Source: Cryobacterium algoritolerans | Lineage (GTDB): Bacteria; Actinomycetota; Actinomycetes; Actinomycetales; Microbacteriaceae | Direction: 5' to 3' | Length of the DNA stretch: 64,000 nt | NCBI RefSeq assembly: GCF_004402785.1 | Contig: NZ_SOFP01000009.1 | Coordinates: 1 to 64,000 of the forward strand | Part shown: positions 43,722 to 53,141 of the stretch, piece after piece | Layout: each line of letters opens with the position of its first letter | How positions within the stretch are numbered: the first letter of the stretch is position 1 | The notes under the pieces: model-generated | Databases searched by the model: none | Seen by the model: the letters and a program-made list of their open reading frames with translations, nothing else | Told to the model about the DNA's origin: nothing | Position numbers and translations under genes: made by a program

Positions 43722-44954
43722 TCAGCCGAAGGCCTCCACGATCGGGCGGAACTTCATCCGGGTTTCGGCGAGCTCGCGGTCGGGTTCGGAGTCAAGCACG
43801 ATCCCGCAGCCGGCGTAGGCCGTGACGTCACCGGCGGGGGTGACCTGTGCGCAGCGCAGCGCGATCGCCCATTCGCCGTCACCGTCGGCGCCGACCCAAC
43901 CGACGGGCCCGGCGTACCGGCCGCGGTCGAATGGCTCCAGCTCGCGAATCAGCGCGAGAGCCGTCTCCGTCGGCGTGCCGGCGACCGCGGCGGTCGGATG
44001 CATCGCCGCAATCAGGTCGAGGGAGTTCGACCCGTCGCTGAGCGTGCCCTCGACATCCGTCGCGAGGTGCCAGAGGTTGGGCAGTTTCACGGTGAAGGGG
44101 ATCTCGCTGGTGGTCAGGTGCGAGGTGTGCGGGCGCAACGAGGCCAGCACGCTCTGCACGGCAAACGCGTGCTCGTCGCCGTCCTTGGACGAAGTGGCGA
44201 GATGGAGCGCGGCCTCGAGGTCGGATGCCGCGTCCGCGCCGCGGGACATCGTTCCGGCCAGCACCCGCGCGTTCACTTCGCCGTGGTCGGCGCGGATCAG
44301 AGTTTCGGGGCTCGACCCGACGAGGCCGTCGACGGCGTAGGTCCAGCAGTCCGGGTAGCCGAGGGCGAGTTCGCTCACGGCCCGGCGAAGGTCGGACTCG
44401 GCGGGCAGGCGCCCGACGAGGTCGCGAGCCAGGACGACCTTGTTGAGATCGGCGGCGGCGATCCGGCCGATGGCCTCACCCACTGCGGCGCGGTAGCCCA
44501 CGGCGGTCAGGGCACCAGGCAGGAGTGAGATGCGATACTCGTTGCCGAGCGGCCGGAAGGCGAGCGGGATCTCGGGCCTGGTGCCGCCGGTGGGCCAGAT
44601 CCGAGTGACCCAGCACTGGCCGTTTTCGCGGCCGACGATGACCTGGGGCACGATCAGCACGCTGGTCTGGGCCGAAGACGCATCGAAGGCGAAAGCCCCG
44701 AAGGCGAGCAGCCCGGTGCCGGTGCGGGAGAGCGGATCGGTCACCGTGGCAGCCGCGACCACATCGCGCCAGGCGGCGGCGGCATCCGTCAATCGGGTGG
44801 GCCCGGAGAACTCCAGCCGCAGGACCGTGCCGATGCCGGCCAGGCCCTGGTTGCGTCGCATCCACAACAGCGGTTCATGGTGGTCGAGCAGAAGGATGAG
44901 TTGGCGGACGTCGGCGATGGGAGTGGTTTCGACCGTCAGGGCCTGCGCATTCAC
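43722..44954 (-). CDS. menF: Isochorismate synthase
   Basis: A 410-residue chorismate-binding enzyme converting chorismate to isochorismate, the entry to menaquinone synthesis. NKVVLARDLVGRLPAESDLRRAVSEL, SPETLIRADHGEVNARVLAGTMSRG and the C-terminal MHPTAAVAGTPTETALALIRELEPFDRGRYAGPVGWVGADGDGEW are conserved blocks with the Mg-binding Glu residues. Divergent from menG. Confidence 0.95.
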   Translation of the reverse strand: MNAQALTVETTPIADVRQLILLLDHHEPLLWMRRNQGLAGIGTVLRLEFSGPTRLTDAAAAWRDVVAAATVTDPLSRTGTGLLAFGAFAFDASSAQTSVLIVPQVIVGRENGQCWVTRIWPTGGTRPEIPLAFRPLGNEYRISLLPGALTAVGYRAAVGEAIGRIAAADLNKVVLARDLVGRLPAESDLRRAVSELALGYPDCWTYAVDGLVGSSPETLIRADHGEVNARVLAGTMSRGADAASDLEAALHLATSSKDGDEHAFAVQSVLASLRPHTSHLTTSEIPFTVKLPNLWHLATDVEGTLSDGSNSLDLIAAMHPTAAVAGTPTETALALIRELEPFDRGRYAGPVGWVGADGDGEWAIALRCAQVTPAGDVTAYAGCGIVLDSEPDRELAETRMKFRPIVEAFG

Positions 44955-45017
44955 TCGCCCAGCCTATGCCAGCAGGGTGGATGCCGGGCGTGTGCGCGGG
45001 CAATCTAGACTGAGGGA

Positions 45018-45758
45018 GTGAGCAGAGCAGACCTCAATAAGCAGCCCGAGCAGGTTGCCGCCATGTTCGACCAGGTCTCCACCCACTACGACCGCACCAA
45101 TGCGGTGCTGTCGGTGGGGAACGCGGCGCTCTGGCGGGTGGCGGCAACCCGCGCTGTGGCCCCGCAACCAGGCGACCGGATCCTCGATATCGCGGCTGGA
45201 ACCGGCACCTCGAGCGCTGCGCTGACCAGGACCGGCGCGCACGTCGTGGCCGCGGATTTCTCCGCGGGAATGATCAGGGTCGGCCGGGAGCGACACGCCG
45301 GGAACCCCTTGATCGAATTCGTGCAGGCCGACGCCACCGCACTGCCCTTCGCCGACAGTGAGTTCGACGCCGTGACGATCTCGTTCGGGCTCCGGAACGT
45401 CGTCGAACCCAGGAAGGCCATCGCCGAGTTCTACCGGGTGACCAAGCCCGGCGGACGTGTCGTGATCTGCGAGTTCTCCACCCCGCCGTTCGCGCCGATC
45501 CGCGCCGCCTACTTCGCCTACCTGAATCACGTCATGCCCCTCGTTGTGAAGCTCGCATCCTCTAACGCCGAGGCCTACGACTACCTCGGCGAGTCGATCG
45601 CCGCCTGGCCGAACCAGTCCACCCTGAGCGCCTGGCTGCGGGATGCCGGCTACGAGGGCGTGGCATACCGCAACCTGTCCCTGGGCATCGTGGCTCTGCA
45701 TCGCGGCATCAAGCCGGCGAACGCAGCGAACACGGCCGCAGCGGATACCACTTCCTGA
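45018..45758 (+). CDS. menG: Demethylmenaquinone methyltransferase
   Basis: A 246-residue SAM-dependent methyltransferase (UbiE/MenG) for the last step of menaquinone synthesis. MFDQVSTHYDRTNAVLSVG and ILDIAAGTGTSSAALTRTGAHV (SAM motif I), ADATALPFADSEFDAVTISFGLRNV and the C-terminal family motif are present. GTG start. A 32-base gap separates it from the polyprenyl synthase, so they probably form one operon. Confidence 0.95.
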   Translation: MSRADLNKQPEQVAAMFDQVSTHYDRTNAVLSVGNAALWRVAATRAVAPQPGDRILDIAAGTGTSSAALTRTGAHVVAADFSAGMIRVGRERHAGNPLIEFVQADATALPFADSEFDAVTISFGLRNVVEPRKAIAEFYRVTKPGGRVVICEFSTPPFAPIRAAYFAYLNHVMPLVVKLASSNAEAYDYLGESIAAWPNQSTLSAWLRDAGYEGVAYRNLSLGIVALHRGIKPANAANTAAADTTS

Positions 45759-45790
45759 GTCCTCCCAGTTCCGATCGATAGGCTGACCGA

Positions 45791-46861
45791 GTGAAACCGA
45801 GCGTGCCACTGTTCCGCCGCGGCTCTTCCGTGACGAGCCAGCTGGGCCTCAGCGATCGCATTTTCTCGTCGAAGGACGACCGCGGCCTGGCGACCGGCAT
45901 CGACGTCGGCCTCGAACAGGTCGAGGCCAGTCTGCTCGGCGAGGTCACCTTCGCGGACGAGGTCGCGAACGTCACCAGCCGATACCTCCTGAATGCGGGC
46001 GGCAAGCGAGTGCGCCCCATGCTCGCCCTCCTCACCGCCCACCTCGGCAGCGGTGTCCTCGACGACGTTGTCACCGCCGCCACCGCGATCGAGATCACCC
46101 ACCTGGCCTCGCTGTACCACGACGACGTGATGGACGACGCTCACCAGCGCCGCGGGGTGCCCAGCGCCCAGACAGTGTGGGGAAACTCCATTGCGATCCT
46201 CACCGGGGACCTCCTGTTCGCGCGGGCCAGCCAGTTGATGGCCCGGCTGGGCGAGCGAGCGATCCGCCTGCAGGCCGACACCTTCGAACGTCTCGTGCTC
46301 GGCCAGTTGCACGAGACCGTCGGTCCGCACGACGGTGAAGACCCGGTGGAGCACTACATCCAGGTGCTCGCCGACAAGACCGGTTCGCTGATCGCCGCCG
46401 CGGCCCAGGCCGGGGTCATCTTCTCCGACGCGCCCGACGCCTTCGAGCGGCCGGTGGTGCAATTCGGCGAGAAGATCGGCGTCGCCTTCCAGCTCATCGA
46501 CGATGTGCTCGATCTGTCGCCCCAGCCGGAGGAAACGGGCAAGTTCGCCGGCACCGACCTCCGCGCCGGCGTGGCGACCCTGCCGGTGCTCCGGCTCCGG
46601 GAACGCGCACCCCGCGACCCCGGAGCCGCCGCCCTGCTGGCCCGGCTGGAACGAGACGTGATGGCTCCCGGAGCCGCTGCCGGCGTCGCGGCGGACTCGG
46701 CCATCGCCGCCCTCCGCGAGCACGACGTCACGACTCAAACCCTCTCCGAGGCGCACGGCTGGGCGCGCGACGCCGTCGCCGCGCTCTCCCCACTGCCCGA
46801 CGGATCCGTGAAGAAGGCGCTCACGCGATTCGCGGACACGATCGTCGAGCGATCCAGTTAG
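45791..46861 (+). CDS. Polyprenyl diphosphate synthase (long-chain trans-isoprenyl)
   Basis: A 356-residue all-helical enzyme that builds the menaquinone side chain. The first Asp-rich motif DDVMD is at residues 111-115 (LASLYHDDVMDDAHQRRG), with GGKRVRPML upstream. The second is FQLIDDVLDL (DDVLD). Its position between menG and fprA in the men region supports a role as the heptaprenyl- to nonaprenyl-diphosphate synthase for MenA; chain length cannot be read directly. Confidence 0.92.
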   Translation: MKPSVPLFRRGSSVTSQLGLSDRIFSSKDDRGLATGIDVGLEQVEASLLGEVTFADEVANVTSRYLLNAGGKRVRPMLALLTAHLGSGVLDDVVTAATAIEITHLASLYHDDVMDDAHQRRGVPSAQTVWGNSIAILTGDLLFARASQLMARLGERAIRLQADTFERLVLGQLHETVGPHDGEDPVEHYIQVLADKTGSLIAAAAQAGVIFSDAPDAFERPVVQFGEKIGVAFQLIDDVLDLSPQPEETGKFAGTDLRAGVATLPVLRLRERAPRDPGAAALLARLERDVMAPGAAAGVAADSAIAALREHDVTTQTLSEAHGWARDAVAALSPLPDGSVKKALTRFADTIVERSS

Positions 46862-46871
46862 AAAGGCTTCC

Positions 46872-48275
46872 ATGACCAAGTTGCGATTGGCCATTGTCGG
46901 CGCGGGACCTGCGGGCATCTACGCCGCCGACATCCTGCTCAAGGCCGAACGGAATTTCGAAGTTTCGATCGACCTGTTCGATCACCTCCCGGCTCCCTAC
47001 GGACTCGTGCGCTACGGCGTCGCACCGGACCACCCCCGGATCAAGGGCATCATCACCGCACTCCGCGACGTGCTCGACCGCGGCGACATCCGGGTCTTCG
47101 GCAACGTGCGCTTCGGGGTCGACATCACGATGGACGACCTGAAGACGCACTACAACGCGGTCATCTTCGCCACCGGCGCGGTGCGTGACGCCGACCTCAA
47201 GATCCCCGGGATTGACCTGGCGGGCTCCTACGGAGCCGCCCGGTTCGTCAGCTGGTTCGATGGGCACCCCGACTACCCTCGCACCTGGCCGCTCGAGGCC
47301 AGGCAGGTCGCGGTCATCGGCAACGGGAACGTGGCCCTGGACGTCACGCGCATGCTCGCCAAGCACGCGGACGACCTGCTGCCCACCGAGATCCCGGCCA
47401 ACGTCTACGAGGGGCTCCAGGCGTCGGCCGTCACCGACGTGCACGTGTTCGGCCGCAGGGGCCCGACCTCGGTCAAGTTCACTCCGCTCGAACTGCGCGA
47501 ACTCGGCGAGCTGCCCGACGTGGACATCGTCGTCTACGACGAGGACTTCGACTACGACGACGCCGCACGGGACGCGGTAGCCAGCAACAAACAGGTCTTC
47601 GTCATCGACAAGGTGCTGAACAAGTGGCGCGAGCGCCCGGCGGGCACTGCCAGCCGCCGGCTCCACCTGCATTTCTTCGCCAAGCCGGTGGAGATCGCCG
47701 ACGACGGCACGGGCCGGGTCGGCGCGATCCGGTATGAACGCACCAGGCCGGACGGGCACGGCGGCGTCGTCGGTACCGGTGAGATCCGCGAGCTCCCCAT
47801 TCAGGCCGTCTACCGCGCCGTCGGCTACTTCGGCTCTCCGCTGCCCGGTGTGCCGTTCGACAAGAAGCGCGGCGTCATCCCCAACCGCGAGGGCCAGGTG
47901 CTCTGGAAGGGCGAACCGGGTTCCGGTTCCGCCAGTGCCAATCAGCAGCTCTACGGTGTCTATGCGACCGGCTGGATCAAGCGCGGCCCGGTCGGCCTGA
48001 TCGGCCACACCAAGTCCGACGCGATGGAGACGGTGCGGCACCTGATCAACGATCTCGGCAACTGGTGGCACCCGGCCGAGCCGTCGGAAGAGAGCGTGCT
48101 GTCGATGCTCGACGAACGCGGGATCGAGTACACCAATCTCGATGGCTGGCACCGTCTCGACCAGCACGAGCTCGCGCTCGGCGCGGCCGAGGGGCGCGCC
48201 CGGATCAAGGTCGTCCCCCGCGAGGACATGATCGCCGTCTCCCGCCGGGAGCCGGCAAGCGTTCCGACCAAGTAG
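46872..48275 (+). CDS. fprA: NADPH-ferredoxin reductase FprA-like FAD oxidoreductase
   Basis: A 467-residue flavoprotein of the adrenodoxin-reductase type. FAD-binding AIVGAGPAGIYAADIL is at residues 8-23, with LPAPYGLVRYGVAPDHPRIKGI. The NADPH site is VAVIGNGNVALDVTRMLAK, and ATGWIKRGPVGLIGHTKSDA is near the C-terminus. Transfers electrons from NADPH to ferredoxin. Ten bases after the polyprenyl synthase with an AGAAAGG ribosome site. Confidence 0.94.
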   Translation: MTKLRLAIVGAGPAGIYAADILLKAERNFEVSIDLFDHLPAPYGLVRYGVAPDHPRIKGIITALRDVLDRGDIRVFGNVRFGVDITMDDLKTHYNAVIFATGAVRDADLKIPGIDLAGSYGAARFVSWFDGHPDYPRTWPLEARQVAVIGNGNVALDVTRMLAKHADDLLPTEIPANVYEGLQASAVTDVHVFGRRGPTSVKFTPLELRELGELPDVDIVVYDEDFDYDDAARDAVASNKQVFVIDKVLNKWRERPAGTASRRLHLHFFAKPVEIADDGTGRVGAIRYERTRPDGHGGVVGTGEIRELPIQAVYRAVGYFGSPLPGVPFDKKRGVIPNREGQVLWKGEPGSGSASANQQLYGVYATGWIKRGPVGLIGHTKSDAMETVRHLINDLGNWWHPAEPSEESVLSMLDERGIEYTNLDGWHRLDQHELALGAAEGRARIKVVPREDMIAVSRREPASVPTK

Positions 48276-48289
48276 CGCTGGAAAGCGGT

Positions 48290-49645
48290 TCAGCCCTGCA
48301 GTAGCTCGGTCACGGCCGCTTCGAACACGTCAAGGTGGGCCTGGACGTCCTCGGCGCTCGTCTCCGGGCTCATCAGCGCCATGTTGTGGAACGGCGTCAG
48401 AAGGATGCCCCGGTTCGCCAGGTAGAGGTGCAGGAAGTCCTCGAGGTCGCCGTCGCCGGCCGCGTTCGACTCCGTGCCGTTCCGCGGGTACGGCTTGACG
48501 AATCGGTACTCGGCACGCGCACCGAGCTGGTTGATCGACCAGGGCAGGTCGTGCTCGTCGAAGATGCGCTGGATGCCGGCGGTGTAGAGCGTGGCGGTGG
48601 CGATCATCCCCTCGAACGCGGCATCCGTGAGCACCTCTTCCAGGGTCGCGCGCATGGCGGCCACCGAGAGCGGGCTGCCGGCCAGGGTGCCGCCCACCCC
48701 GCCCATGTCGACCAGATCGAGGTCGGTGCGGCTGAGCGCCCGGTCGGCCAGTTCGGCCGACAGGCCATATGCTCCACTGGGAGTACCTCCGCCAATGGCC
48801 TTACCGATCACAACGACGTCCGGGTCAAGGCCCCAGGCCTGGGTTGCCCCGCCCGGCCCAACCGAGAAGGTGTGCGTCTCGTCGATGATGAGGAGCGTTC
48901 CGTGACGGCGGGTGAGTTCGCGGACCCCCTCGTGGTAGCCGGGGTCGGGCAGGACGATGCCGATGTTGGTCAGGGCCGGCTCGATCAGCACCGCGGCAAC
49001 GTCGCCGTGCCCCAGCTGGCGTTCGAGGCCCTCGAGGTCGTTGAACTCGGCGACCCGGCTCGTCTCGGTGACGTCGACGGGCGCGCCGACGTTTCCGGGC
49101 CTGCTCATCCCCTCCCCGTCCGGGCCGACGACGATCAACGACTCGTCGACGCTGCCGTGGTAACAGTAGCTGTGGAAGAGGATCTTCGGCCGGTCGGTCA
49201 GGGCGCGCACGAGACGGATGGCCCAGCGGTTTGCGTCGGTGGCCGTGAGGGCGAAGCTCCAGCGGTCGACCCCGAACCGGCGGGTGAGTTCCGCGCCGAC
49301 CCACTCGGCATCCTCGGTCGGGAGCATCGTCGTCAGCCCGCCCTGTTCGAAGATGCGGCGGCCGATCGCGTCGACTACGGCGGCGGGGGAGTGCCCCGCC
49401 ATCGCGCCGGTGTCGCCGAGAGCGAAATCGAGGTATTCGTGCCCGTCGAGGTCGGTGACCCGGCTACCTCGCGCGGTGGCGAGATAGAGCGGGAACCCGC
49501 CGGCCTTCTTGTTCATCCAGGTCATCGGCACCTTGCCGAAGAGGTGGCTTGCGTTCTCATACGCGGCGGCCGACTTCGGATTGCGCTCCGCAAAGGTTTC
49601 CAGCTCACGCCGGTGCAGTTGGGCTAACCGGTCACGGTCTATCAT
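48290..49645 (-). CDS. Class III PLP-dependent aminotransferase (glutamate-1-semialdehyde aminomutase-like)
   Basis: A 451-residue fold-type I PLP enzyme. The Schiff-base Lys282 is in VVVIGKAIGGGTPSGAYG, with Asp255 in LLIIDETHTFSVGPGG, and the cofactor phosphate region TATDANRWAIRLVRALT replaces the usual SGTEA/GSEA. It resembles HemL but has no haem genes beside it, so it is more likely an uncharacterised transaminase. Convergent with fprA. Confidence 0.87.
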   Translation of the reverse strand: MIDRDRLAQLHRRELETFAERNPKSAAAYENASHLFGKVPMTWMNKKAGGFPLYLATARGSRVTDLDGHEYLDFALGDTGAMAGHSPAAVVDAIGRRIFEQGGLTTMLPTEDAEWVGAELTRRFGVDRWSFALTATDANRWAIRLVRALTDRPKILFHSYCYHGSVDESLIVVGPDGEGMSRPGNVGAPVDVTETSRVAEFNDLEGLERQLGHGDVAAVLIEPALTNIGIVLPDPGYHEGVRELTRRHGTLLIIDETHTFSVGPGGATQAWGLDPDVVVIGKAIGGGTPSGAYGLSAELADRALSRTDLDLVDMGGVGGTLAGSPLSVAAMRATLEEVLTDAAFEGMIATATLYTAGIQRIFDEHDLPWSINQLGARAEYRFVKPYPRNGTESNAAGDGDLEDFLHLYLANRGILLTPFHNMALMSPETSAEDVQAHLDVFEAAVTELLQG

Positions 49646-49717
49646 GGCGCTCCTCGCTGAGACTCACGGATGTGCTGTGAGCATAGTGGCGGAGAGGCCG
49701 GTTGGTCGAACCCTCGG

Positions 49718-50206
49718 TCAGCGGAAGTTCACGAACTGCAGTGCGACCTCGAGATCCGTGCCCTTGAGCAGGGCCATCGTGGCCTGCAGGTCGTCGCGGC
49801 TCTTCGAGCTGACGCGCAGTTCATCGCCCTGGATCTGGCTCTTGACGCCCTTCGGGCCCTCGTCGCGGATGATCTTGTTGATCTTCTTCGCGTTCTCCTG
49901 GTCGATGCCGGCCTTCATCGAGGCCTCGATCCGGAATTCCTTGCCGGATGCGAAGGGCACGCCGGCGTCGAGGCTGCGAAGCGAGATGCCGCGCTTGATC
50001 AGCTTCGACTCGAACACCTCCAGGATCGCCTTGACCCGCTCCTCGGAGTTGGCCTTCATGAGCACCTTCTCGCCGCTCATCTCGATCGAGGCGCCGACGT
50101 TCTTGAAGTCATAGCGTTGGGCGACTTCCTTGTGGGCCTGGTTGAGGGCGTTGTCGACCTCCATTGGGTCGACCTTGCTGACGATGTCGAACGTTGAGTC
50201 TGCCAT
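49718..50206 (-). CDS. YajQ family cyclic di-GMP/nucleotide-binding protein
   Basis: A 162-residue protein covering the whole family: [37 protein letters not shown], then [51 protein letters not shown] and the C-terminal LQFVNFR. YajQ proteins have paired ferredoxin-like domains; some bind c-di-GMP. No partner gene is adjacent. Confidence 0.93.
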   Translation of the reverse strand: MADSTFDIVSKVDPMEVDNALNQAHKEVAQRYDFKNVGASIEMSGEKVLMKANSEERVKAILEVFESKLIKRGISLRSLDAGVPFASGKEFRIEASMKAGIDQENAKKINKIIRDEGPKGVKSQIQGDELRVSSKSRDDLQATMALLKGTDLEVALQFVNFR

Positions 50207-50288
50207 GCCTGCAATGGTATCGAGTGGGACGCAGCATCACGACAGTCCGGTCTCGGCCGGCGAAGCAACCGGCGTCGCCCGCGTCGTT

Positions 50289-51305
50289 TCAGCGGGGCGT
50301 CTGGGCGGTGCTCGAGCGCACGATCAGCTCGAACGGCATCGGGGTGTTCAGGGTCGGGGTGAGGTGTTTGCCCGGGCTGAGCTGGTCGAGCAGGATTTCG
50401 ACCGCCTTGGCGCCTTGGCCCTGGGGGAACTGGGCGATGGTGCTCAGCCCGAAGAAATCGGCCAGCTCGTGGTCGTCGACGCCGATCACGGAAACATCCC
50501 GCGGCACAATGAGACCGAGGTCCTTGGCCGCCAGGATGGTGCCGATCGCCATCTCGTCCGAGGCGGCGAAGATGGCGGTCGGCCGGTCGTGCGGGTTGCC
50601 GAGGAGTTGCTTCGCGGCCTGATAGCCGCCGCGCATGGTGAAGTCGGCCGTCATGAATAACTCGGCGGCCGGCTTGATCCCGGCCGCGTCGAGTGCGTTC
50701 TCGTAGCCGACCCGCCGGTTCGTCGGCAGGTGGAAGTCCAGGTCTAGGTCTTTGTTTCCCCCGATGTGCGCGATCCGGGTGTGGCCGAGCGACAGAAGAT
50801 GCTCGGTGGCGAGCCGGGCCACGGCGACGTCGTCGATCGTGAGGGTGCGCACGCCCTCGATCGGGCCGCCGACGCCGACCAGGGGCTTGCCCAGCGCGTG
50901 CAGGCTGGTCACCTCTGTGGCCGTCAGCTCCAGCGAAATGGCGATCACGGCATCCACCCGCTGGCGAAGCAGGAAGTGGTCGAACACGCTCCGGCGCTCG
51001 GCGCCTCCGCCGGTCAGGCTGTACAGGGTGAGGTCGTAGCCGTTCTTCAACAGGGACTTCTGGGCGCCCTCGACCACACTGGAGAAGAACCAGCGGTCGA
51101 GGAACGGAACGACCACGCCGATGTTCTTCATCCGCCCGGAGGCCAGGCTCGACGCGGTCGACGACACAACGTAGCCCAGCTCGTCCGCCGCGGCCTCCAC
51201 CTTCAGCCGGGTGGCGGGGGAGACGTGGCCGTTGCCGCTCAGGGCGCGCGAAACCGTGGCGGTGGAGACGCCCGCGTGACGGGCGACCTCGTCGATGCCG
51301 ACCAT
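50289..51305 (-). CDS. LacI family transcriptional regulator
   Basis: A 338-residue repressor. The N-terminal HTH is GIDEVARHAGVSTATVSRALSGNGHVSPATR with the hinge EAADELGYVVSSTASSLASGR, and a periplasmic-binding-protein-like sensor follows. No sugar transport or hydrolase genes adjoin it, so the regulon is probably elsewhere. Divergently placed to tRNA-Tyr. Confidence 0.9.
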   Translation of the reverse strand: MVGIDEVARHAGVSTATVSRALSGNGHVSPATRLKVEAAADELGYVVSSTASSLASGRMKNIGVVVPFLDRWFFSSVVEGAQKSLLKNGYDLTLYSLTGGGAERRSVFDHFLLRQRVDAVIAISLELTATEVTSLHALGKPLVGVGGPIEGVRTLTIDDVAVARLATEHLLSLGHTRIAHIGGNKDLDLDFHLPTNRRVGYENALDAAGIKPAAELFMTADFTMRGGYQAAKQLLGNPHDRPTAIFAASDEMAIGTILAAKDLGLIVPRDVSVIGVDDHELADFFGLSTIAQFPQGQGAKAVEILLDQLSPGKHLTPTLNTPMPFELIVRSSTAQTPR

Positions 51306-51460
51306 GGGGTTCCTTACGGCGATGGAATTGAGCCTTACTCGATCATATCGACCGGCGGATGTGCGCAGTTCCCCGGCCTTGATTTCTCACTGGGGCCAAA
51401 ACTCTTGTATTCTGTCTGAGCGTCTCCGGTCACTTGTTCTCATCTGATCGGGTGCGCATT

Positions 51461-51542
51461 GGCAAGTTACCCAAGTGGCCAAAGGGATCTGACTGTAAAT
51501 CAGCCGTCTTAGACTTCGGGGGTTCGAATCCCTCACTTGCCA
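51461..51542 (+). tRNA. tRNA-Tyr(GTA); integration site of the downstream element
   Basis: A class II tRNA of 82 bases: acceptor GGCAAGT (51461-51467) pairs with ACTTGCC (51535-51541), and A542 is the discriminator. Anticodon GTA is at 51495-51497 in CTGTAAA, followed by a long variable arm (GCCGTCTTAGACTTC), then the T-arm GGGTTCGAATCCC. The intact gene borders the integrase end, so its 3' part is the likely attachment core. Confidence 0.96.
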
Positions 51543-51550
51543 CCGAGCCT

Positions 51551-51581
51551 AACCCCCGGAATCCCTGTGTTTCCGGGGGTT
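51551..51581. terminator. Terminator after tRNA-Tyr
   Basis: AACCCCCGGAA (51551-51561) pairs perfectly with TTCCGGGGGTT (51571-51581), followed by TTT. Serves tRNA-Tyr and possibly the convergent integrase gene. Confidence 0.92.
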
Positions 51582-51591
51582 TTTGCGTCTC

Positions 51592-52716
51592 TCAGGCCTT
51601 CAACCCCCACGAAACCCCCACAATTGATTCGGCGCGGGCCGCATCCATCCGCTCGGAAACGGCGTCGAGGTCGTCTTCGAACAGGTCCGCGTAGGTGTCG
51701 AGCGTCATCGCTGCCGAGGCATGGCCGAGCATCCGCTGCACTGCCTTGGGGTTCGCGCCGGCCGAGATGGCCAGGCTCGCCGCGGTGTGGCGGAGGTCGT
51801 GCGGGGTGATGAGCGGGAACGTGCCATCATCCTTCTGGGCGGCCTGCACTGCCCTGATGAACCATCCGCCCTCGGTGTTGGACCGTGGGAAGTGGACATC
51901 GCCGGCACCGAACACCAGCTGCCCCCGGGTCTTCCCTTCGCACGCTCGAGCGAGTGGCACAGACAGGAAGCTCGGGTACGGGACGCTCCGGCGCTCGTGA
52001 GTCTTCGGGGTGCCGACAACAACCTGGCTGCCGATGAGGACGGCATTCTCCTCGATAAGCATCCGCCGGCGGAGCGCGTCCAGGCACGATAGGCGCAAGC
52101 CGATGGCTTCACCCCAGCGAATGCCGGTGTAGGCGAGCACGTAGACCAATGTGGAGTGCTCGCCGGCGTGCATCGCGAGCAGTTCGACTTGGGCAGCCGA
52201 GAGGTAGGCGCGCTTCTTCTTCCCCTTGCGTGGGAGCTTGACACCGCGGGCCGGGTTGGACGAGATCCGTTTGTCGAGTACGGCGATGTCGAGAATGGCG
52301 GCGAGCACGCCGAACGCTCGGATGACGACGGTCGCCGAGCGAGGCTTCCCGCCGTTCGCCGTGAACTTCGTCACCCACGACTGGACTTCAGAGTGCCGGA
52401 TCTCTCCGATGCGTCGCGTGCCCCAGGCTGGCTCCACGTGCACCCGCCATGCGGTCTCCACCGTGCGGAGGGAGGACGGCTTGAGGTGTGACTGGTTGGC
52501 CATCCATTCGACGCCGAGCTCGTGGATGGAGAGCTTGGCGGTTTTCGGGTCGACGTACTCGCCGCGGTTCGTCGCGACCGTGATGTCGGCGAGGTAGTCC
52601 TCAGCGTCTTTCTTGCGCGTGAAGCCGCCCTTCTCGCGTGACTGCCGGGCGGGGTCGCGATATCGCACGCGGTACCGCTTGCCGGCGCCAGTGCCGTAGG
52701 AGGAAATGCTGCCCAT
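51592..52716 (-). CDS. int: Tyrosine recombinase integrase
   Basis: A 374-residue phage-type integrase. An N-terminal arm-binding domain (MGSISSYGTGAGKRYRVRYR) leads to a core-binding SAM-like domain. The catalytic residues are Arg200 (YTGIRWGEAIGL), His306 and Arg309 (HDLRHTAAS), a second His in MLGHASAAM, and nucleophile Tyr342 (TLDTYADLF). The start at 52716 follows CGGAG; upstream codons have no family similarity. It reads toward tRNA-Tyr, the usual geometry for attL. Confidence 0.95.
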   Translation of the reverse strand: MGSISSYGTGAGKRYRVRYRDPARQSREKGGFTRKKDAEDYLADITVATNRGEYVDPKTAKLSIHELGVEWMANQSHLKPSSLRTVETAWRVHVEPAWGTRRIGEIRHSEVQSWVTKFTANGGKPRSATVVIRAFGVLAAILDIAVLDKRISSNPARGVKLPRKGKKKRAYLSAAQVELLAMHAGEHSTLVYVLAYTGIRWGEAIGLRLSCLDALRRRMLIEENAVLIGSQVVVGTPKTHERRSVPYPSFLSVPLARACEGKTRGQLVFGAGDVHFPRSNTEGGWFIRAVQAAQKDDGTFPLITPHDLRHTAASLAISAGANPKAVQRMLGHASAAMTLDTYADLFEDDLDAVSERMDAARAESIVGVSWGLKA

Positions 52717-52761
52717 GTTGTACTCCGTTGTTCGTAGCTGCCGGGTGGCCGCTACTCCTAA

Positions 52762-52844
52762 GCCATGCGGCGGATCTGTCGGCCGTGCGTTGGTCGGGTG
52801 AAAATCACTCGATTTGGAGGTGGTGGAGATTTCCGCCGCATGGC
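52762..52844. repeat. Perfect 13-bp inverted repeat between integrase and first HTH gene
   Basis: GCCATGCGGCGGA (52762-52774) and TCCGCCGCATGGC (52832-52844) are perfect reverse complements separated by 57 bases. Located in the promoter region of int and the small HTH gene. Could be protein-binding sites for integrase/excisionase or a control element. Confidence 0.7.
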
Positions 52845-52921
52845 CCCTTAGTGGGACCACCCATTGGTCTCTCCGGTCGCGACTTGACGGTCGCGGCCGG
52901 ATCCCGGATCGAAGGAACACC

Positions 52922-53107
52922 ATGCCCGTCTACCTCACCCCCGACCAGGTTGTCCTGATGCTGCCCGGAGTCTCGCGCGGCCAGCTCGCGCAACTCCGTT
53001 TCCATGGCAAGGGACCCAGTTACCGGAAGCCCACGCCCAAGACAGTGCTGTACGTCGAGTCCGAAGTGGTCGCCTGGGTGGAGAGCACCACGCTCGGCGG
53101 AGCGTAG
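52922..53107 (+). CDS. Small helix-turn-helix protein, excisionase-like (61 aa), paralogue 1
   Basis: Reads MPVYLTPDQVVLMLPGVSRG and LAQLRFHGKGPSYRKPTPKT, ending in an ESEVVAWVES helix. This is the AlpA/Xis-like winged HTH layout. About 35 of 56 aligned residues match the protein at 53841. ATG 52922 is set by alignment to that paralogue. Candidate excisionase or early regulator. Confidence 0.8.
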   Translation: MPVYLTPDQVVLMLPGVSRGQLAQLRFHGKGPSYRKPTPKTVLYVESEVVAWVESTTLGGA

Positions 53108-53141
53108 GAGGCCGCCGCGACGCCCCTGACCGGCCCAGGCG

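Noticed and set aside
48290-49645. hemL (glutamate-1-semialdehyde aminomutase)
   Set aside because: The cofactor phosphate motif differs from HemL and no haem synthesis genes are adjacent, so only a class III aminotransferase is called.
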